NCBI GenBank assembly: GCA_003151975.1
Contig: PLZD01000002.1
Span: 111,894 to 175,893 of the forward strand
Direction: 5' to 3'
Source of the DNA: Elusimicrobiota bacterium
Lineage (GTDB): Bacteria; Elusimicrobiota; Elusimicrobia; UBA1565; UBA9628
Length of the DNA stretch: 64,000 bases
Shown: piece after piece, positions 42,503-53,864 of the stretch
Position numbering within the stretch: position 1 is the first letter of the stretch
How the letters are laid out: every line of letters starts with the position of its first letter
Program-made: the position numbers and the translations under genes
Notes under the pieces: generated by a model
Told to the model about the DNA's origin: nothing
Database searches by the model: none
The model's input: the letters and a program-made list of their open reading frames with translations, nothing else

Positions 42503-43679
42503 CCGTCTCGCGGCGCTGGCTCTTTGCGCCACCGCGCTAATACTCGCCTCGCGGCTGTTCCCCGTCCCGTCGCTCGTCGACGCGGCGACCGGCGCGCCTT
42601 TCTCGGCGCATCTTGAATTCCCCCTTTCGCACCTCGCGCTGACGCCGCTGGCCTCGTTTGCCGACGTCATCACCTGCAACGCGGCGCGTCAGGACATCGC
42701 GCTCGTCGTGCTCCTGCTCCTCGGCTTCGGCGTGTTCCGTTTCTTTATACTCGGCCAAGGTCCGAAGCATTGGTTCGACGGCCACGACATCCTGATCGCC
42801 GCGGCGTTTTACGTGCCGCTGGCCGTGGGCTATCTCGCCTGGGCCGTTCTCTGGCCCCACGCGCCGCCGCGGTTCGTCGCCGACTCTCCCGACGATCTGC
42901 CGGTCGACTTTCACTCGCATTCGCGGCTCTCGTGGGACGGGCGGCGGACCTTCACCCCGGAGCGCAACGCGGCGTGGCACCAAGAAGCGGGTTTCGGCGT
43001 GAGCTTCCTGACCGATCACAATGTCTTCGAGACGGACCGCTCGAACGGCGAGGAGGTCAGCCTTCATGATGCACACATCGTCGTTGTGGGAAATTCTAAA
43101 TTCGCCGACCGCAAGAATTACGCCGACACCGAGGCCGGAGTCGAGACTTTTCTTTCCGAGACGCGCAAGACCGGCAACGGAGTGACGATCTTGAGCCTGC
43201 CCGAGTACTGGGAGCATTACTGGGGAGAGCCTCTGGAGCGCCTCGCGTCGTCCGGGCCGGAAGGCATCGAGATCTTCACCTCGTCGCCGAAGGCGATGGA
43301 GTTTCCCGCGGCCAAGCGCGCGCTCGCCGTGGACGTCGCCAAGCGGCACGGCCTCTTTCTGGCGGGCGCAACGGACAATCACGGCTACGGCTCGTGCGCC
43401 TGCGTCTGGAACATCGTGCGACTTCCAGACTGGCGGCTCTTGGACCAAAGCAAAAGGCAGGCGGCCGTCCTCGGCGTCCTCAAGGGCGGCTTCGATTCCG
43501 TACGCGTCGTCGCGCGCAGCCGCGTGGAGGCGGCGCGCGGAGACGCCGTCGCCTTCGACGGCTTGCGCGCGCTGTGGCTCATGATCCGGCTCTGGTCTCC
43601 CACGCAATGCCTGATCGCCTTGGCCTGGTTCTGGGGCCTCGTCTTCGTCCGGCTTCCCGCGCGGCGCGGCGGAAAATGA
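42492..43679 (+). CDS. Membrane-anchored PHP-domain phosphoesterase-like protein
   Basis: 395 residues: about three N-terminal membrane segments (to about 125) are followed by a PHP-type metal-dependent hydrolase domain with VDFHSHSRLSWDG near 138, FLTDHNVFE near 172, LSLPEYWEHYWG near 234 and GATDNHGYGSC near 293; a last hydrophobic segment closes the protein. It probably hydrolyses a phosphoester at the membrane face; the substrate is unknown. The start is a TTG at 42492 inside the end of the previous gene; a later in-frame start cannot be excluded. Confidence 0.8.
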   Translation: MRRSRLAALALCATALILASRLFPVPSLVDAATGAPFSAHLEFPLSHLALTPLASFADVITCNAARQDIALVVLLLLGFGVFRFFILGQGPKHWFDGHDILIAAAFYVPLAVGYLAWAVLWPHAPPRFVADSPDDLPVDFHSHSRLSWDGRRTFTPERNAAWHQEAGFGVSFLTDHNVFETDRSNGEEVSLHDAHIVVVGNSKFADRKNYADTEAGVETFLSETRKTGNGVTILSLPEYWEHYWGEPLERLASSGPEGIEIFTSSPKAMEFPAAKRALAVDVAKRHGLFLAGATDNHGYGSCACVWNIVRLPDWRLLDQSKRQAAVLGVLKGGFDSVRVVARSRVEAARGDAVAFDGLRALWLMIRLWSPTQCLIALAWFWGLVFVRLPARRGGK

Positions 43680-43712
43680 TAAAATGATCCGTCATACTGT
43701 GCGCAAAAGACA

Positions 43713-45047
43713 ATGATCTCCCGATGCCCTAGTTGTGCGGCCTCAGTGGACGAGGAGGCGACGCGTTGCCCCTCTTGCCACTGGGATTTCGAGCTTCGCA
43801 AACGCGTGCCTCCGGGCGGCGAAGAAGAGTCCGCGGAAAAACCCGCCGAAAAGCCGACGCCTGCGACCCCGTCGGACCCGTCGCCGGAGCCCGAGCTCCC
43901 GACGAGCGCGTCTCGAATCCCGGAAGCCAAGCCGAAGAAGAAGGACGAGGAGAAGCCGGTCCATCATCGAGACGAGCCCAAGTCCGGGGGTTCCGGTCTG
44001 AAGCAATTTGGGAAGATCGAGAAGCCGGCGCCCCCCGAGGAAGAGAAAGCCGCCGCTCCGGCGAAAAAGGAAGAGGCGTCGGGAAAGGTTGGTTTCTCCA
44101 TTCCGACGGCGAAGAGCGGCGGAAAAGAGGAGTACCCTGGGCCTCCCGCCACCGAAGTGCGCATGCTCCCCCACGGCAAATCCGACAAGGACAAGAGCGA
44201 TAAGGACAAAGGGGACAAAGAGAAGGATCGCGCCGCCAAAGAAAAGCAAGACGCGGCCGAGCGCTTCAAGAAGCGCGGCAAGACCGACCCCAAGGGCAAG
44301 GCACCGGTCAAGTCCGGGCCCGGATTCGTTTTCGAACCCAAGCTCGCGGCCGGAATCGTCGTGGTCGTGCTGATCTCGGCCGTGGGAGCTTACCTGAGCT
44401 TGCGGCCCGAAACTCCGGGTTCCAAGCACAAGCAGCCCCTGCCCAAGAGCCAGAATGCGGTCGAGGGCACCGCGGAGAAATTTCTCAACAAGGTCGACAC
44501 CGTCGTCAACGGCGAGGAGCCCGACCGCGACATCAGCCATATCCAGCGCGTGTCCGTCGCTCCGGTTCAGCCCGAGCCCCAACCCGAACCGGTCAAGCCC
44601 GCGCCCACGCCCGCGCCCGTCATTCTCGCGCCGGCTCCCCCGCCCGCCCCCGCTCCGCCTCCGGCCGCGAAAATTGCCGACGGCTGGCTCTTTCAAGGCG
44701 AAGCCTATGATTTGATCACGCTGAAGCCCGTCGTCGGCGCCAAGCTCTCGTTCAAGGTGCTCGGCGGAGAGATCATCCCCACCACCGCCTCCACGGACGG
44801 CAAGGGCCGCTTCAAGGTGAGCCTTCCCATTTTGCCCAACGGCGCTTACGAACTCGTCGTCGCGCACAAGGATTACCTGGACGGGTATGTCGACGAGGCG
44901 GATCCTCCTCTGAAGGACTCCGACCTCGAAGACCGTCGGCTCCAGGCCGCCTCCGCGGCCAACAACGCGCGCTGGGTCGGCAAGACCACCGGTCCCACCA
45001 AAAGAGACATCGTCTTGATCCCTAAGGTGATGCCCAAAGACCTCTAA
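43713..45047 (+). CDS. Zinc-ribbon, charged linker, membrane span, carboxypeptidase-regulatory-like domain
   Basis: 444 residues. The ribbon (C5, C8, C19, C22; CPSCAASVDEEATRCPSCHW) is nearly that of the cNMP protein at 34800. A 180-residue Lys/Glu/Pro-rich low-complexity linker leads to a span near 212-230 (AAGIVVVVLISAVGAYLSL), then a Pro/Ala-rich section and a C-terminal beta-sandwich (about 325-440) with TASTDGKGRFKVSLPILPNG and YELVVAHKDYLDGYV. The plan matches the shorter paralogue at 2074. Function unknown; the sandwich should lie outside the cytoplasm and the ribbon inside. Confidence 0.8.
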   Translation: MISRCPSCAASVDEEATRCPSCHWDFELRKRVPPGGEEESAEKPAEKPTPATPSDPSPEPELPTSASRIPEAKPKKKDEEKPVHHRDEPKSGGSGLKQFGKIEKPAPPEEEKAAAPAKKEEASGKVGFSIPTAKSGGKEEYPGPPATEVRMLPHGKSDKDKSDKDKGDKEKDRAAKEKQDAAERFKKRGKTDPKGKAPVKSGPGFVFEPKLAAGIVVVVLISAVGAYLSLRPETPGSKHKQPLPKSQNAVEGTAEKFLNKVDTVVNGEEPDRDISHIQRVSVAPVQPEPQPEPVKPAPTPAPVILAPAPPPAPAPPPAAKIADGWLFQGEAYDLITLKPVVGAKLSFKVLGGEIIPTTASTDGKGRFKVSLPILPNGAYELVVAHKDYLDGYVDEADPPLKDSDLEDRRLQAASAANNARWVGKTTGPTKRDIVLIPKVMPKDL

Positions 45048-45124
45048 GTCTCGTCCCAGCCTCTTTTGGCCCTTCGGCCGCGCCGCATTCCCTGGTAGAA
45101 TCCTTGTTTGGACTATTCCGCGCG

Positions 45125-46462
45125 ATGACACCGAACAAGCCTCGCCTCCTCATCATCCAAGCCACAGGCTACTCTTTCCGCGGCGTCCGCCTCCCGTACA
45201 AGATTCGCAAGCGCAAGCTGGTCGGCGCGGTCATCCCGTACCTCGCGGCGCTGGCGCCCGAAGGCTGGGACGTGACCTTGAAGGACGACGCCGTCGAGGA
45301 GGTCGATCTCGAGGCCGAAGTCGACGTCGTGGCCATCACGATCCGCACCGTCACTTCCTTGCGGGGCTACGAATTGGCGGAGGCGTTTCGCCGGCGCGGC
45401 ATCCCCGTCATCATGGGCGGGCCCCACGCGACTTTTCACTCCGAGGAAGTCGCGCGGCACGCGGACGCGGTCTGCATCGGAGAAGCCGAGGAGATTTTCC
45501 CGCGCATGCTCGAAGACGCCGCGGCGGGCCGTCTCCAGAAATTCTACCAGCGCGATTCCCCCGCGGACCTGCGCGGCTTGCCCGCTCCGCGCTGGGACCT
45601 GCTCAATCCCAAGAACTTCGTCTTTTATCGGCCCTTCATCATCCAGCAGTCGCGCAGCTGCCCGTACACTTGCGACTTCTGCGCCGAGCGCCGGCTCAAC
45701 GGCGACTACGGCTACCGGTATCGTCCCGCCGAGGATGTCGTAGAAGAGATCAAGCGCTGCAAAAGCCGCCATATTTTCTTCGCCGCGAGCCAGTTCGCCG
45801 GTGACAAGGTCCGCGCGATGGAGCTCATGGAGAAGCTCATCCCGCTCAAGATCCGCTGGTCGACCTTGTTCTCCGCCCATTTCTGCAACGACGACAAGTT
45901 CATGGATCTCGCCAAGCGCTCGGGCCTTCTGCACGTGAACATGGGAGTCGAGAGCATCGACCAGAAAACCCTCAACGCCATGCGCAAGAGCTTCAACCGG
46001 GTCAAGGAGTTCGAGCACATGCTGCGCAACCTGCACAAGCGCGACATCAGCTACTCGGTGAATTTCGTTTTCGGCACGGATGCCGAGGATCCAGACGTCT
46101 TCGACACCACTTTGCGCTACCTGATCGACAAGAAAGTACACGCCGCGTATTTCAACATCCTTATCCCTCTCAAAGGGACCGGCGTCTACGACCGCATGCT
46201 GGCTGACGGCCGAATTCTCGACGAGGAGAACATGGAGCGCTGGCCCGGCATCTCCTGCCACTTCAAGCCCGCTAAAATGGCTCCCGAGGAACTCGTGCGG
46301 CGCGTCAAGAAAATCCGCCGCGACTTCTACTCGCTGCCATCTGTCGTCAGACGCCTGCCTTTCCCGCGCAGCGAGTCGACTTTCGCGTCCTGGAACGTCA
46401 ACGCGCTGCAGATGAAGGTCGCATCAAGACTGGACTCGATGCGCGACTTCAGCGAGTTCTGA
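45125..46462 (+). CDS. Radical SAM protein with B12-binding-like N-terminal domain
   Basis: 445 residues. The N-terminal 150 fold like a cobalamin-binding domain (VVAITIRTVTS, IPVIMGGPHATFH, ADAVCIGEAEEIFP), though the His-on loop DxHxxG is not evident. The radical SAM core has CPYTCDFC (4Fe-4S ligands) near 180, then GVESIDQKTLNAMRKSF near 277 and VNFVFGTDAEDPDVF near 310. The class is used for methylations and ring-forming steps in lipid and cofactor synthesis; the substrate is unknown. The ATG at 45125 is about 17 nt after the expected transcript start (TAGAAT at 45096); a TTG at 45104 is less likely. Confidence 0.9.
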   Translation: MTPNKPRLLIIQATGYSFRGVRLPYKIRKRKLVGAVIPYLAALAPEGWDVTLKDDAVEEVDLEAEVDVVAITIRTVTSLRGYELAEAFRRRGIPVIMGGPHATFHSEEVARHADAVCIGEAEEIFPRMLEDAAAGRLQKFYQRDSPADLRGLPAPRWDLLNPKNFVFYRPFIIQQSRSCPYTCDFCAERRLNGDYGYRYRPAEDVVEEIKRCKSRHIFFAASQFAGDKVRAMELMEKLIPLKIRWSTLFSAHFCNDDKFMDLAKRSGLLHVNMGVESIDQKTLNAMRKSFNRVKEFEHMLRNLHKRDISYSVNFVFGTDAEDPDVFDTTLRYLIDKKVHAAYFNILIPLKGTGVYDRMLADGRILDEENMERWPGISCHFKPAKMAPEELVRRVKKIRRDFYSLPSVVRRLPFPRSESTFASWNVNALQMKVASRLDSMRDFSEF

Positions 46463-47591
46463 TCTTCGTTCCGCTTTCGAGCAGGAAGGGGCGCCCGCCC
46501 CAATAGACCTCGCGGCCGAGCCAGCCCGTCGCCCAGAATGCCGAGGCGGCGAGATCGTAGACCGGAGCCAGCAAGAGAGAGTCGTGGACGCCGGCTTGTC
46601 CCCACACGAGCCAGAGGCACAGCCAGCGGATCGCGAGCGTCAGAGCCAGGACGAGCCAGCCCAAAGCGCCGCGCGTCAGCGCGAGATAAATCACGGCCCA
46701 GGAGAGTCCTTGCGTCACGACGAGCCCGGCGTAGCCCGCGGGCTCGGTGAAGCGCATCGTTCTCGTCCAACGCAGCTGCCAGCGGCGGAAGGTCCTCCAA
46801 TCCAGCGGTTCGAGGCGGATGTCGAGGAAATGCCGCCCCAACTCGACGCGCCAGCCGGCGGCGGATATTTTGTGCGCCAGATAAAAATCGCTCGCCAAAA
46901 AGTCGCCGACGGCTTCAAATCCGCCGATGGCCTCGAGCGCCTTCCGCCGCACGGCCATCGTCGCTCCGATTCCGAAGCGCACTGGAGCCAGAAGCCATGC
47001 CACGAGCACCGAGGGCAAGAAGCCCGCGTGAATGGTCAGACCTTTGAGCCTCTGCAAAAACGAACTCGCTCCGATGAAACGGTAAGGGAAGGACGCCAGC
47101 CCGACGCGCGGATCCGCGAGCGGCTCGAGGACCTTGGCGAGATAGTCGGGACCGGCGAGCACGTCGCCGTCGGCCAAGACGATCAGCTCATGTTTGGCCA
47201 GGCGCAGCGCGGCCGCGTGGCTGTTCTCCTTGGGATTGGCCAGCACCGCGCCGCTCCAATGCGCGACGGCCAAGTCTCGCTTCGGGAAGGCGGCGATCAC
47301 TCGGCGGACCGCGGCCATGGCCGGATCGGCTTCGGACTCGAGCGCGAAGACGATCTGATATTCCGGGTAGTCCTGGAGGCAGAACCTCCGGAGCTCCTCT
47401 TCCAACGTCCCGGAGTCCCCCTTCAGAGGAATGATGATCGTGGCGGGCTGTTGGACGATCTTGCCGCCGGTCCTCCGCGCGCGAAAGCGCGCGGCCGCGA
47501 TCACGGTCAGAACGTTATAGATGCCCGCGCACACGGCGCAGACCAGCGCGAGTGCGGCGAAGAGCCGATCGAGCGGCATAAGCGTTGCCAT
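46449..47591 (-). CDS. GT21-like membrane glycosyltransferase (ceramide glucosyltransferase/HpnI type)
   Basis: 380 residues with an N-terminal span, a GT-A catalytic domain and C-terminal spans. Family landmarks are ATIIIPLKGDSGTLEEEL near 50, CLQDYPEYQIVFALESEADPA near 70, VLADGDVLAGPDY near 137 (Asp triad), DFLASDFYLAHKI near 228 and WQLRWTRTMR near 266, the (Q/R)xxRW box. It probably adds a sugar to a lipid acceptor, such as a hopanoid or sphingolipid. It overlaps the radical SAM gene end by 14 nt and follows the peptidase gene by 27 nt. Confidence 0.88.
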   Translation of the reverse strand: MATLMPLDRLFAALALVCAVCAGIYNVLTVIAAARFRARRTGGKIVQQPATIIIPLKGDSGTLEEELRRFCLQDYPEYQIVFALESEADPAMAAVRRVIAAFPKRDLAVAHWSGAVLANPKENSHAAALRLAKHELIVLADGDVLAGPDYLAKVLEPLADPRVGLASFPYRFIGASSFLQRLKGLTIHAGFLPSVLVAWLLAPVRFGIGATMAVRRKALEAIGGFEAVGDFLASDFYLAHKISAAGWRVELGRHFLDIRLEPLDWRTFRRWQLRWTRTMRFTEPAGYAGLVVTQGLSWAVIYLALTRGALGWLVLALTLAIRWLCLWLVWGQAGVHDSLLLAPVYDLAASAFWATGWLGREVYWGGRPFLLESGTKIRTR

Positions 47592-47618
47592 AACGCTAGC
47601 AACGGAACGACCGAACGG

Positions 47619-48941
47619 CTAACGCGCGCAGGCCGCCTCGACGTCGGCGATTTCCTTGGGAACGGTCGTGAGATTGAGCGGCGGGCCGTGCGGGCGCACC
47701 ACGATATCGTCCTCGATGCGCACGCCGCCGAGGCTCAGGAAGCTCTCGGCCTTGGCGAAATCGACCGAGCCTTTATGCTTGCGCCGCAGCTCCGGGTCCT
47801 TGAGCAAGGCGTCGATGAAATAGACGCCGGGCTCCATCGTAATCACAAAGCCGGGCTCCAGCCGCGCGACGAAGCGCACGGGGACCTTGGTCGGGTTGGG
47901 CAGCTTGCGCCGCCGTCCTCCCAGCGTGTCGTGGACATCCAGGCCGAGCGTGTGGGTCAGGCCGTGCGGGTAGAACAGGCGCACCGCGCCCCCCTCGACG
48001 AGCCCGGTCACGTCGCCCTTGAGTATGCCGAGCTCCTTAAGTCCCTGCGCGATCACGGTCATCGAATGCACGTGCAGGTCGGCCGAGATGACCCCGGGGC
48101 GCGCGCGGTCGATGCAGGATTTCTGGGCGTCGAGCACGACGGAATAAATGTCGCGCTGGCGCGAGCTGAACTTGCCGTTGGCCGGGAAGGTGCGCGTGAT
48201 GTCGGCCGAGTAGCCCTTACACTCGGCGCCCGCGTCGATGAGCAGGAATTCTCCGTTCTTGAGCTGGGCGGAGTTGGCGTGATAGTGCAGGACGGCGCCG
48301 TTGCGGCCCGCCGCCACGATGCTGGGGTAGCCCAAGTGCTTCAGGCCCGCCTTCATGCATTCGAACTCGAAGATCGACTGAATCTGGTATTCGTACATTC
48401 CGGGACGCGTGCGGCGCATGACTTCGCGATGAGCTTTGCCGCTGATGTCGTTGGCGCGCTTCATGTGCTCGAGCTCGCCCGGCGTCTTGCAGATGCGCAG
48501 CTCGTCGAGCGCGTCGCGCAGCGCTCCAGCGGCGACTTTCAGCCTGGAGGAGCCCGCCTTTTTTGCCGCTTCGGGATCGGCGTAAAGCGTCCGGTAGCCG
48601 CCCATGCCCGCCTTGAGCAGTCGCGGAAGCTCGTCGGTGTAATGGGCCTCGGCCACGCCGTAGAGCGAGCGCGCCTCGCGCGGCCCGGGAACGTCGCCTA
48701 GCCAAACGCGATGGTGGTTGTCGATGCGCGGCAGGAAGAGCATTTCGCGGCCGCGCTTGGGGTCGATCAAGAGGTAGCAGCCGGGCTCCTCGACGCCGGT
48801 CAGGTAAAGGAAATCGGATTTTTGACGGAAGACGAAATCCACGTCGTGATTGCGCGGTACGGGATTGCCGCCGGACAGAAGGATGAGGCCGTCAGGCAGC
48901 CGTCGCGCCAGGTTTTTTCGTATGCTGGGGTAATGTGTCAT
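47619..48941 (-). CDS. pepP: Xaa-Pro aminopeptidase (M24B)
   Basis: 440 residues with an N-terminal AMP_N domain (about 1-130, FRQKSDFLYLTGVEEPG) and the pita-bread M24 domain. All five metal ligands are visible: Asp in LLIDAGAE, Asp in SADITRTF, His in YPHGLTHTLGLDVHD, Glu in TMEPGVYF and Glu in GGVRIEDDI. It removes N-terminal residues before proline in the cytosol. The ATG at 48941 lies 9 nt after a TATAAT, leaving only 2-3 nt of leader. Confidence 0.95.
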   Translation of the reverse strand: MTHYPSIRKNLARRLPDGLILLSGGNPVPRNHDVDFVFRQKSDFLYLTGVEEPGCYLLIDPKRGREMLFLPRIDNHHRVWLGDVPGPREARSLYGVAEAHYTDELPRLLKAGMGGYRTLYADPEAAKKAGSSRLKVAAGALRDALDELRICKTPGELEHMKRANDISGKAHREVMRRTRPGMYEYQIQSIFEFECMKAGLKHLGYPSIVAAGRNGAVLHYHANSAQLKNGEFLLIDAGAECKGYSADITRTFPANGKFSSRQRDIYSVVLDAQKSCIDRARPGVISADLHVHSMTVIAQGLKELGILKGDVTGLVEGGAVRLFYPHGLTHTLGLDVHDTLGGRRRKLPNPTKVPVRFVARLEPGFVITMEPGVYFIDALLKDPELRRKHKGSVDFAKAESFLSLGGVRIEDDIVVRPHGPPLNLTTVPKEIADVEAACAR

Positions 48942-49027
48942 CGTGGCCCCATTATACCAAAGGCCGGGCCGGCCTCAAGGCAACATAATCCAAGACACTT
49001 CTCCTTCGGCATGGGCGTCTCATAGGT

Positions 49028-49768
49028 ATGGGAAAGAGCAAGGTCCCCGAGGTCACGCTGATCTTCTGGCTCATCAAGATCATCGCGACCACGCTCGGCG
49101 AGACGGCCGGCGACGCCGTCACGATGTCGATGGGCCTGGGCTACCTTTGGGGCACGGCCATCTTCGGCGCAGTCTTCGCGGTCGCGGTGGTCGTGCAGAT
49201 CAAGGCCAAGCGCTTTCATCCCTATCTTTATTGGACCACGATCATCGCGACGACCACCGTCGGCACCACGATGGCCGACTTCGCCGACCGCTCGCTTGGC
49301 ATCGGCTACGCCGGAGGAAGCTCTCTGCTGCTCGTCCTGCTCGTAGGCTCGCTCGTCGTCTGGTACCGGACGCTCGGGACGATCTCAGTCGCGAGCGTTC
49401 GCACCGCGGGCGCGGAGATTTTCTATTGGGTGACCATCATGTTCTCGCAGACGCTGGGCACGGCGCTCGGGGACTGGACGTCCGACTCGATGGGCCTCGG
49501 CTACCTGGCCAGCGCCGGACTCTTCGGCGTGCTGCTGGCGCTCGTCGCGCTCGCCTACTACCAGACCCGCGTCTCCCGTGCTCTGCTGTTTTGGGCCGCG
49601 TTCATTCTGACCCGGCCGCTGGGCGCCGTTCTCGGCGACTTCCTCGATAAACCGATTACCGCCGGCGGCCTCGCCGTCAGCCGCTACGCGGCCACGGGAG
49701 TCCTCTTCGCCTTCATCCCTTTGTGTCTGTTCTTCTTCCCGCCTAAGGCCGCCGAAGACGCTCATTAA
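49028..49768 (+). CDS. COG4705-type multi-span membrane protein
   Basis: 246 residues with about seven to eight spans. An internal repeat occurs four times: LGETAGDAVTMSMGLGY, VGTTMADFADRSLGIGY, LGTALGDWTSDSMGLGY and LGAVLGDFLDKP, each placing an acidic residue in the membrane. This is typical of COG4705, a family with no established function; a metal or proton transporter would fit the conserved acidic residues. A CATAAT hexamer about 37 nt upstream may be the -10. Confidence 0.85.
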   Translation: MGKSKVPEVTLIFWLIKIIATTLGETAGDAVTMSMGLGYLWGTAIFGAVFAVAVVVQIKAKRFHPYLYWTTIIATTTVGTTMADFADRSLGIGYAGGSSLLLVLLVGSLVVWYRTLGTISVASVRTAGAEIFYWVTIMFSQTLGTALGDWTSDSMGLGYLASAGLFGVLLALVALAYYQTRVSRALLFWAAFILTRPLGAVLGDFLDKPITAGGLAVSRYAATGVLFAFIPLCLFFFPPKAAEDAH

Positions 49769-49846
49769 GGAAGGGGTGTTGGCCCTGGGCCCAATAACCG
49801 CGGCCGACTAGGCCCTTGGACTCACGCCGCAAATCCTTTCCTCTGA

Positions 49847-49852
49847 TATAAT
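49847..49852 (+). promoter_or_regulatory. -10 element of the MscS-like gene
   Basis: TATAAT with 7 nt to ATG 49860. The earlier in-frame ATG at 49851 overlaps this hexamer and therefore would not be in the transcript. Confidence 0.65.
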
Positions 49853-49859
49853 GCACGCA

Positions 49860-51743
49860 ATGGGCAAGTTCCTCTCCCTGACTTTATCGGCGAGCCTCGT
49901 TTTCACGAGCGTCGGCCCGGCTTTGGCCATCGAGACCGTAACGCGTCCTCAGACGGGAATTTCTGTCGTCATGCCGGTCCTCTCCGTCCCGACTCAGATC
50001 ACGCCCGGAATCAATTCCGGAATCGAGAGCCTCTCGACTCTTCCCGCGATCAATTCCGTCGACGCGCAAGCCATCGACGCCGCGGCGCTGCTTGGCCCGG
50101 AGCCGGCCGCCTTGGTGCCCGGAGCCGAGTTGACCAGCCCCATTCAAGGCAGCGGCGCCGCGCCCGATCTCAACGCCGCCGTGCAGGCCGCCGCCGAGGA
50201 AGCCCAGAAAGACGACGGGATCACGGCGCAGGCCCAACTTGGCCAGGTTGAAACCGCCGCTCTGACTGGCGATAAGACGAGCCAGGACAAGGCCTGGTCC
50301 GGCCTGCGCGACAGCGTCGCTGGCGTGCCGGTCTTGACCTCCGGGCCCGTCTCGCGCTTCTCGTCCCTACGCCGGGCCGGCGCGTTTGCGGCGAAGGCCG
50401 GGATCGTGGCCACGGTCGCTCTGCAGTCGAACATCGCTCTGGCGGCAACAGGTCCGACCGTTCCGGCCGCCCCGTCGGGAATCCTGCACGCGGCGCACCA
50501 CTTCGTCGCTCAATACGCGCCCTTGGGCATCTCCCTGGCGAGCATTTACGCCGCACAGCGCGTCGTTTCCTGGATCGTCGGCAAGGCCACGGCCGCGCAC
50601 GGCGGCGACGAGGACGCGCAGAAGACGGCCAAGCTCATTTCGTCTTTGGCGACGTGGGGCCTTGGCTCTCTCGCCGTCCTTCACTTCGGCGGGGCTCCGG
50701 CTTGGGTGACCGACACCGCCGCGAGCATGCTGCCCGCGGGAGCGACCATCGCCAGCCAGCAACTCATGGGCAACGCGCTCGAGGCGAGCAAGGTGCTCAT
50801 GTACCACTCCTTCGTGATCGGGGACCGGATCAAGATCGGCGACAACATCTTCCGGGTCGCCGACCTCTCCTTGACGGACGTGGTGCTTCAAAATGAAATG
50901 TACCCCGGCAAGTCGCCGACGCCGATCACTTACATTCAGCTCGCCGGCAAGGTCATCACGGTGCTGCGTCCGTACGTGGAGCCCCAGCACAAGCTCGAGA
51001 CGCCCACGGCGTACCGCGGCAAGTTCCAGGCCGCGGTGGCCGCTATCCCTGGACGGGCGAAGGAGGTCGGGAGTCTCGTCTGGCAGACGATGCGCGCGAC
51101 CAAAGGCAAAACCTGGCTATGGCTCGCGGGCGGCGTCGGCGTGGCCGTCGGCGCTTCCTTCGTCGTGCCTCTCGTCTCGGCCGGCGGATTCCTGGCAACG
51201 GTCTTGGGAATCGTCAAGGGCGTCGGCATCTTCACCGCCTCGACCAATCTGCGGAGGATGGTGGTGGACTTCCTCCAGCGCCTCGGCGAGAAGCGCGGCT
51301 GGCACCCTCAGACGACGCGAGTCGTCAAGTTCTTCGCCGAAATCGTCTCCTACGCCGTCGGCGGCACGTGGGGCTTGAGCGCCGCCGGCACCACGCTGGG
51401 CGCGTTCATGAAGGGTGGCTTCACGACCGGCGTCGCGTTCATTTTCGTGGCGCGGGACGTCTTGACGAGCCTGCTGACCTACTTCCGGCTCAAGTTCCAG
51501 CGCGTCTCCAGCGTCAAGACCTTCAAGATCGGCAATTGGATCCAGACCAACGGCCTCGTGGGTAAGCTGGTCGACATGAACATGCAGTACGTCGTCCTGG
51601 CGCACGACGACGGGACGCACTCTCTGATCTCCTACGGCATCCTCGACGCGACCCAGGCCACGGCGCTGACCAACGAGGCCGACATCGCGGTCGCGAAGAA
51701 AAAGTTTCCGCCGCCCACTGCCGCTCCAATTGAGACGAAGTGA
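49860..51743 (+). CDS. MscS-like channel protein with exported Pro/Ala-rich N-terminal extension
   Basis: 627 residues. Signal peptide (LSLTLSASLVFTSVGPALA), then about 150 residues rich in Ala, Pro, Thr and Leu, then membrane segments and an MscS-type beta domain (about 315-365: SFVIGDRIKIGDNIFRVADL, LTDVVLQNE). A second, similar segment near 545-600 (VKTFKIGNWIQTNGLVGKLV) suggests a duplicated core. It may be a mechanosensitive channel or a derivative of one. The start at 49860 is set by the -10 element 7 nt upstream. The N-terminal plan is like that of the ABC exporter at 28026. Confidence 0.8.
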   Translation: MGKFLSLTLSASLVFTSVGPALAIETVTRPQTGISVVMPVLSVPTQITPGINSGIESLSTLPAINSVDAQAIDAAALLGPEPAALVPGAELTSPIQGSGAAPDLNAAVQAAAEEAQKDDGITAQAQLGQVETAALTGDKTSQDKAWSGLRDSVAGVPVLTSGPVSRFSSLRRAGAFAAKAGIVATVALQSNIALAATGPTVPAAPSGILHAAHHFVAQYAPLGISLASIYAAQRVVSWIVGKATAAHGGDEDAQKTAKLISSLATWGLGSLAVLHFGGAPAWVTDTAASMLPAGATIASQQLMGNALEASKVLMYHSFVIGDRIKIGDNIFRVADLSLTDVVLQNEMYPGKSPTPITYIQLAGKVITVLRPYVEPQHKLETPTAYRGKFQAAVAAIPGRAKEVGSLVWQTMRATKGKTWLWLAGGVGVAVGASFVVPLVSAGGFLATVLGIVKGVGIFTASTNLRRMVVDFLQRLGEKRGWHPQTTRVVKFFAEIVSYAVGGTWGLSAAGTTLGAFMKGGFTTGVAFIFVARDVLTSLLTYFRLKFQRVSSVKTFKIGNWIQTNGLVGKLVDMNMQYVVLAHDDGTHSLISYGILDATQATALTNEADIAVAKKKFPPPTAAPIETK

Positions 51744-51755
51744 CGCCGCATTTGG

Positions 51756-51761
51756 TATGAT
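51756..51761 (+). promoter_or_regulatory. -10 element before the typA leader ORF
   Basis: TATGAT with 7 nt to the GTG at 51769; the -35 region is weak. Confidence 0.5.
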
Positions 51762-51768
51762 ATCTCCA

Positions 51769-51830
51769 GTGAAACCTTTTCAAGCCGACTCATTGCGCAA
51801 CCCCGACCCACCCCTGGTCCCCACCACTAA

Positions 51831-51834
<4 letters not shown>
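51769..51834 (+). CDS. Leader ORF overlapping typA
   Basis: A 21-codon frame (starting VKPFQAD, Pro-rich toward the end) whose GTG lies 7 nt after a -10 hexamer and whose TGA overlaps the typA GTG as GTGA. If the message is leaderless, ribosomes would load here and reach typA only by termination-reinitiation. The peptide has Pro-Pro and other Pro residues that could slow ribosomes. Alternatively the true typA start is further downstream and this is untranslated leader. Confidence 0.5.
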
Positions 51835-53684
<1,850 letters not shown>

Positions 53685-53852
53685 AGCCGCCTCTCGCGGC
53701 CCGAATCGCGGCTGCGTGATACACTGACCGGCGTTGCGGTGTATCAGCGGATCGCTCCACTCCCCAACGTGGCAATGCGCTGGAATTCCTGTTACAATTC
53801 GATAAGTGACTCGAGCCACCCGGCATGCTACACGGAACCGCTCAATCACTAG
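53685..53852 (+). other. Junction between typA and the first cassette
   Basis: 168 nt without a gene. It holds a hairpin TGATACAC/GTGTATCA (53717-53724 and 53739-53746) and, just after typA, a GCCGC/GCGGC stem that could end transcription. No attC-like arms pair with the GTTAGCG at its right end, so the left border may be a degenerate attI or a secondary integration site. Confidence 0.4.
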
Positions 53853-53864
53853 TTAGCGTGACCT

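Noticed and set aside
53685..53858. A third attC or a clear attI upstream of the first cassette
   Set aside because: No pair of arms with the 4-6-7 bp geometry could be found to the left of GTTAGCG; only an unrelated 8-bp hairpin is present.
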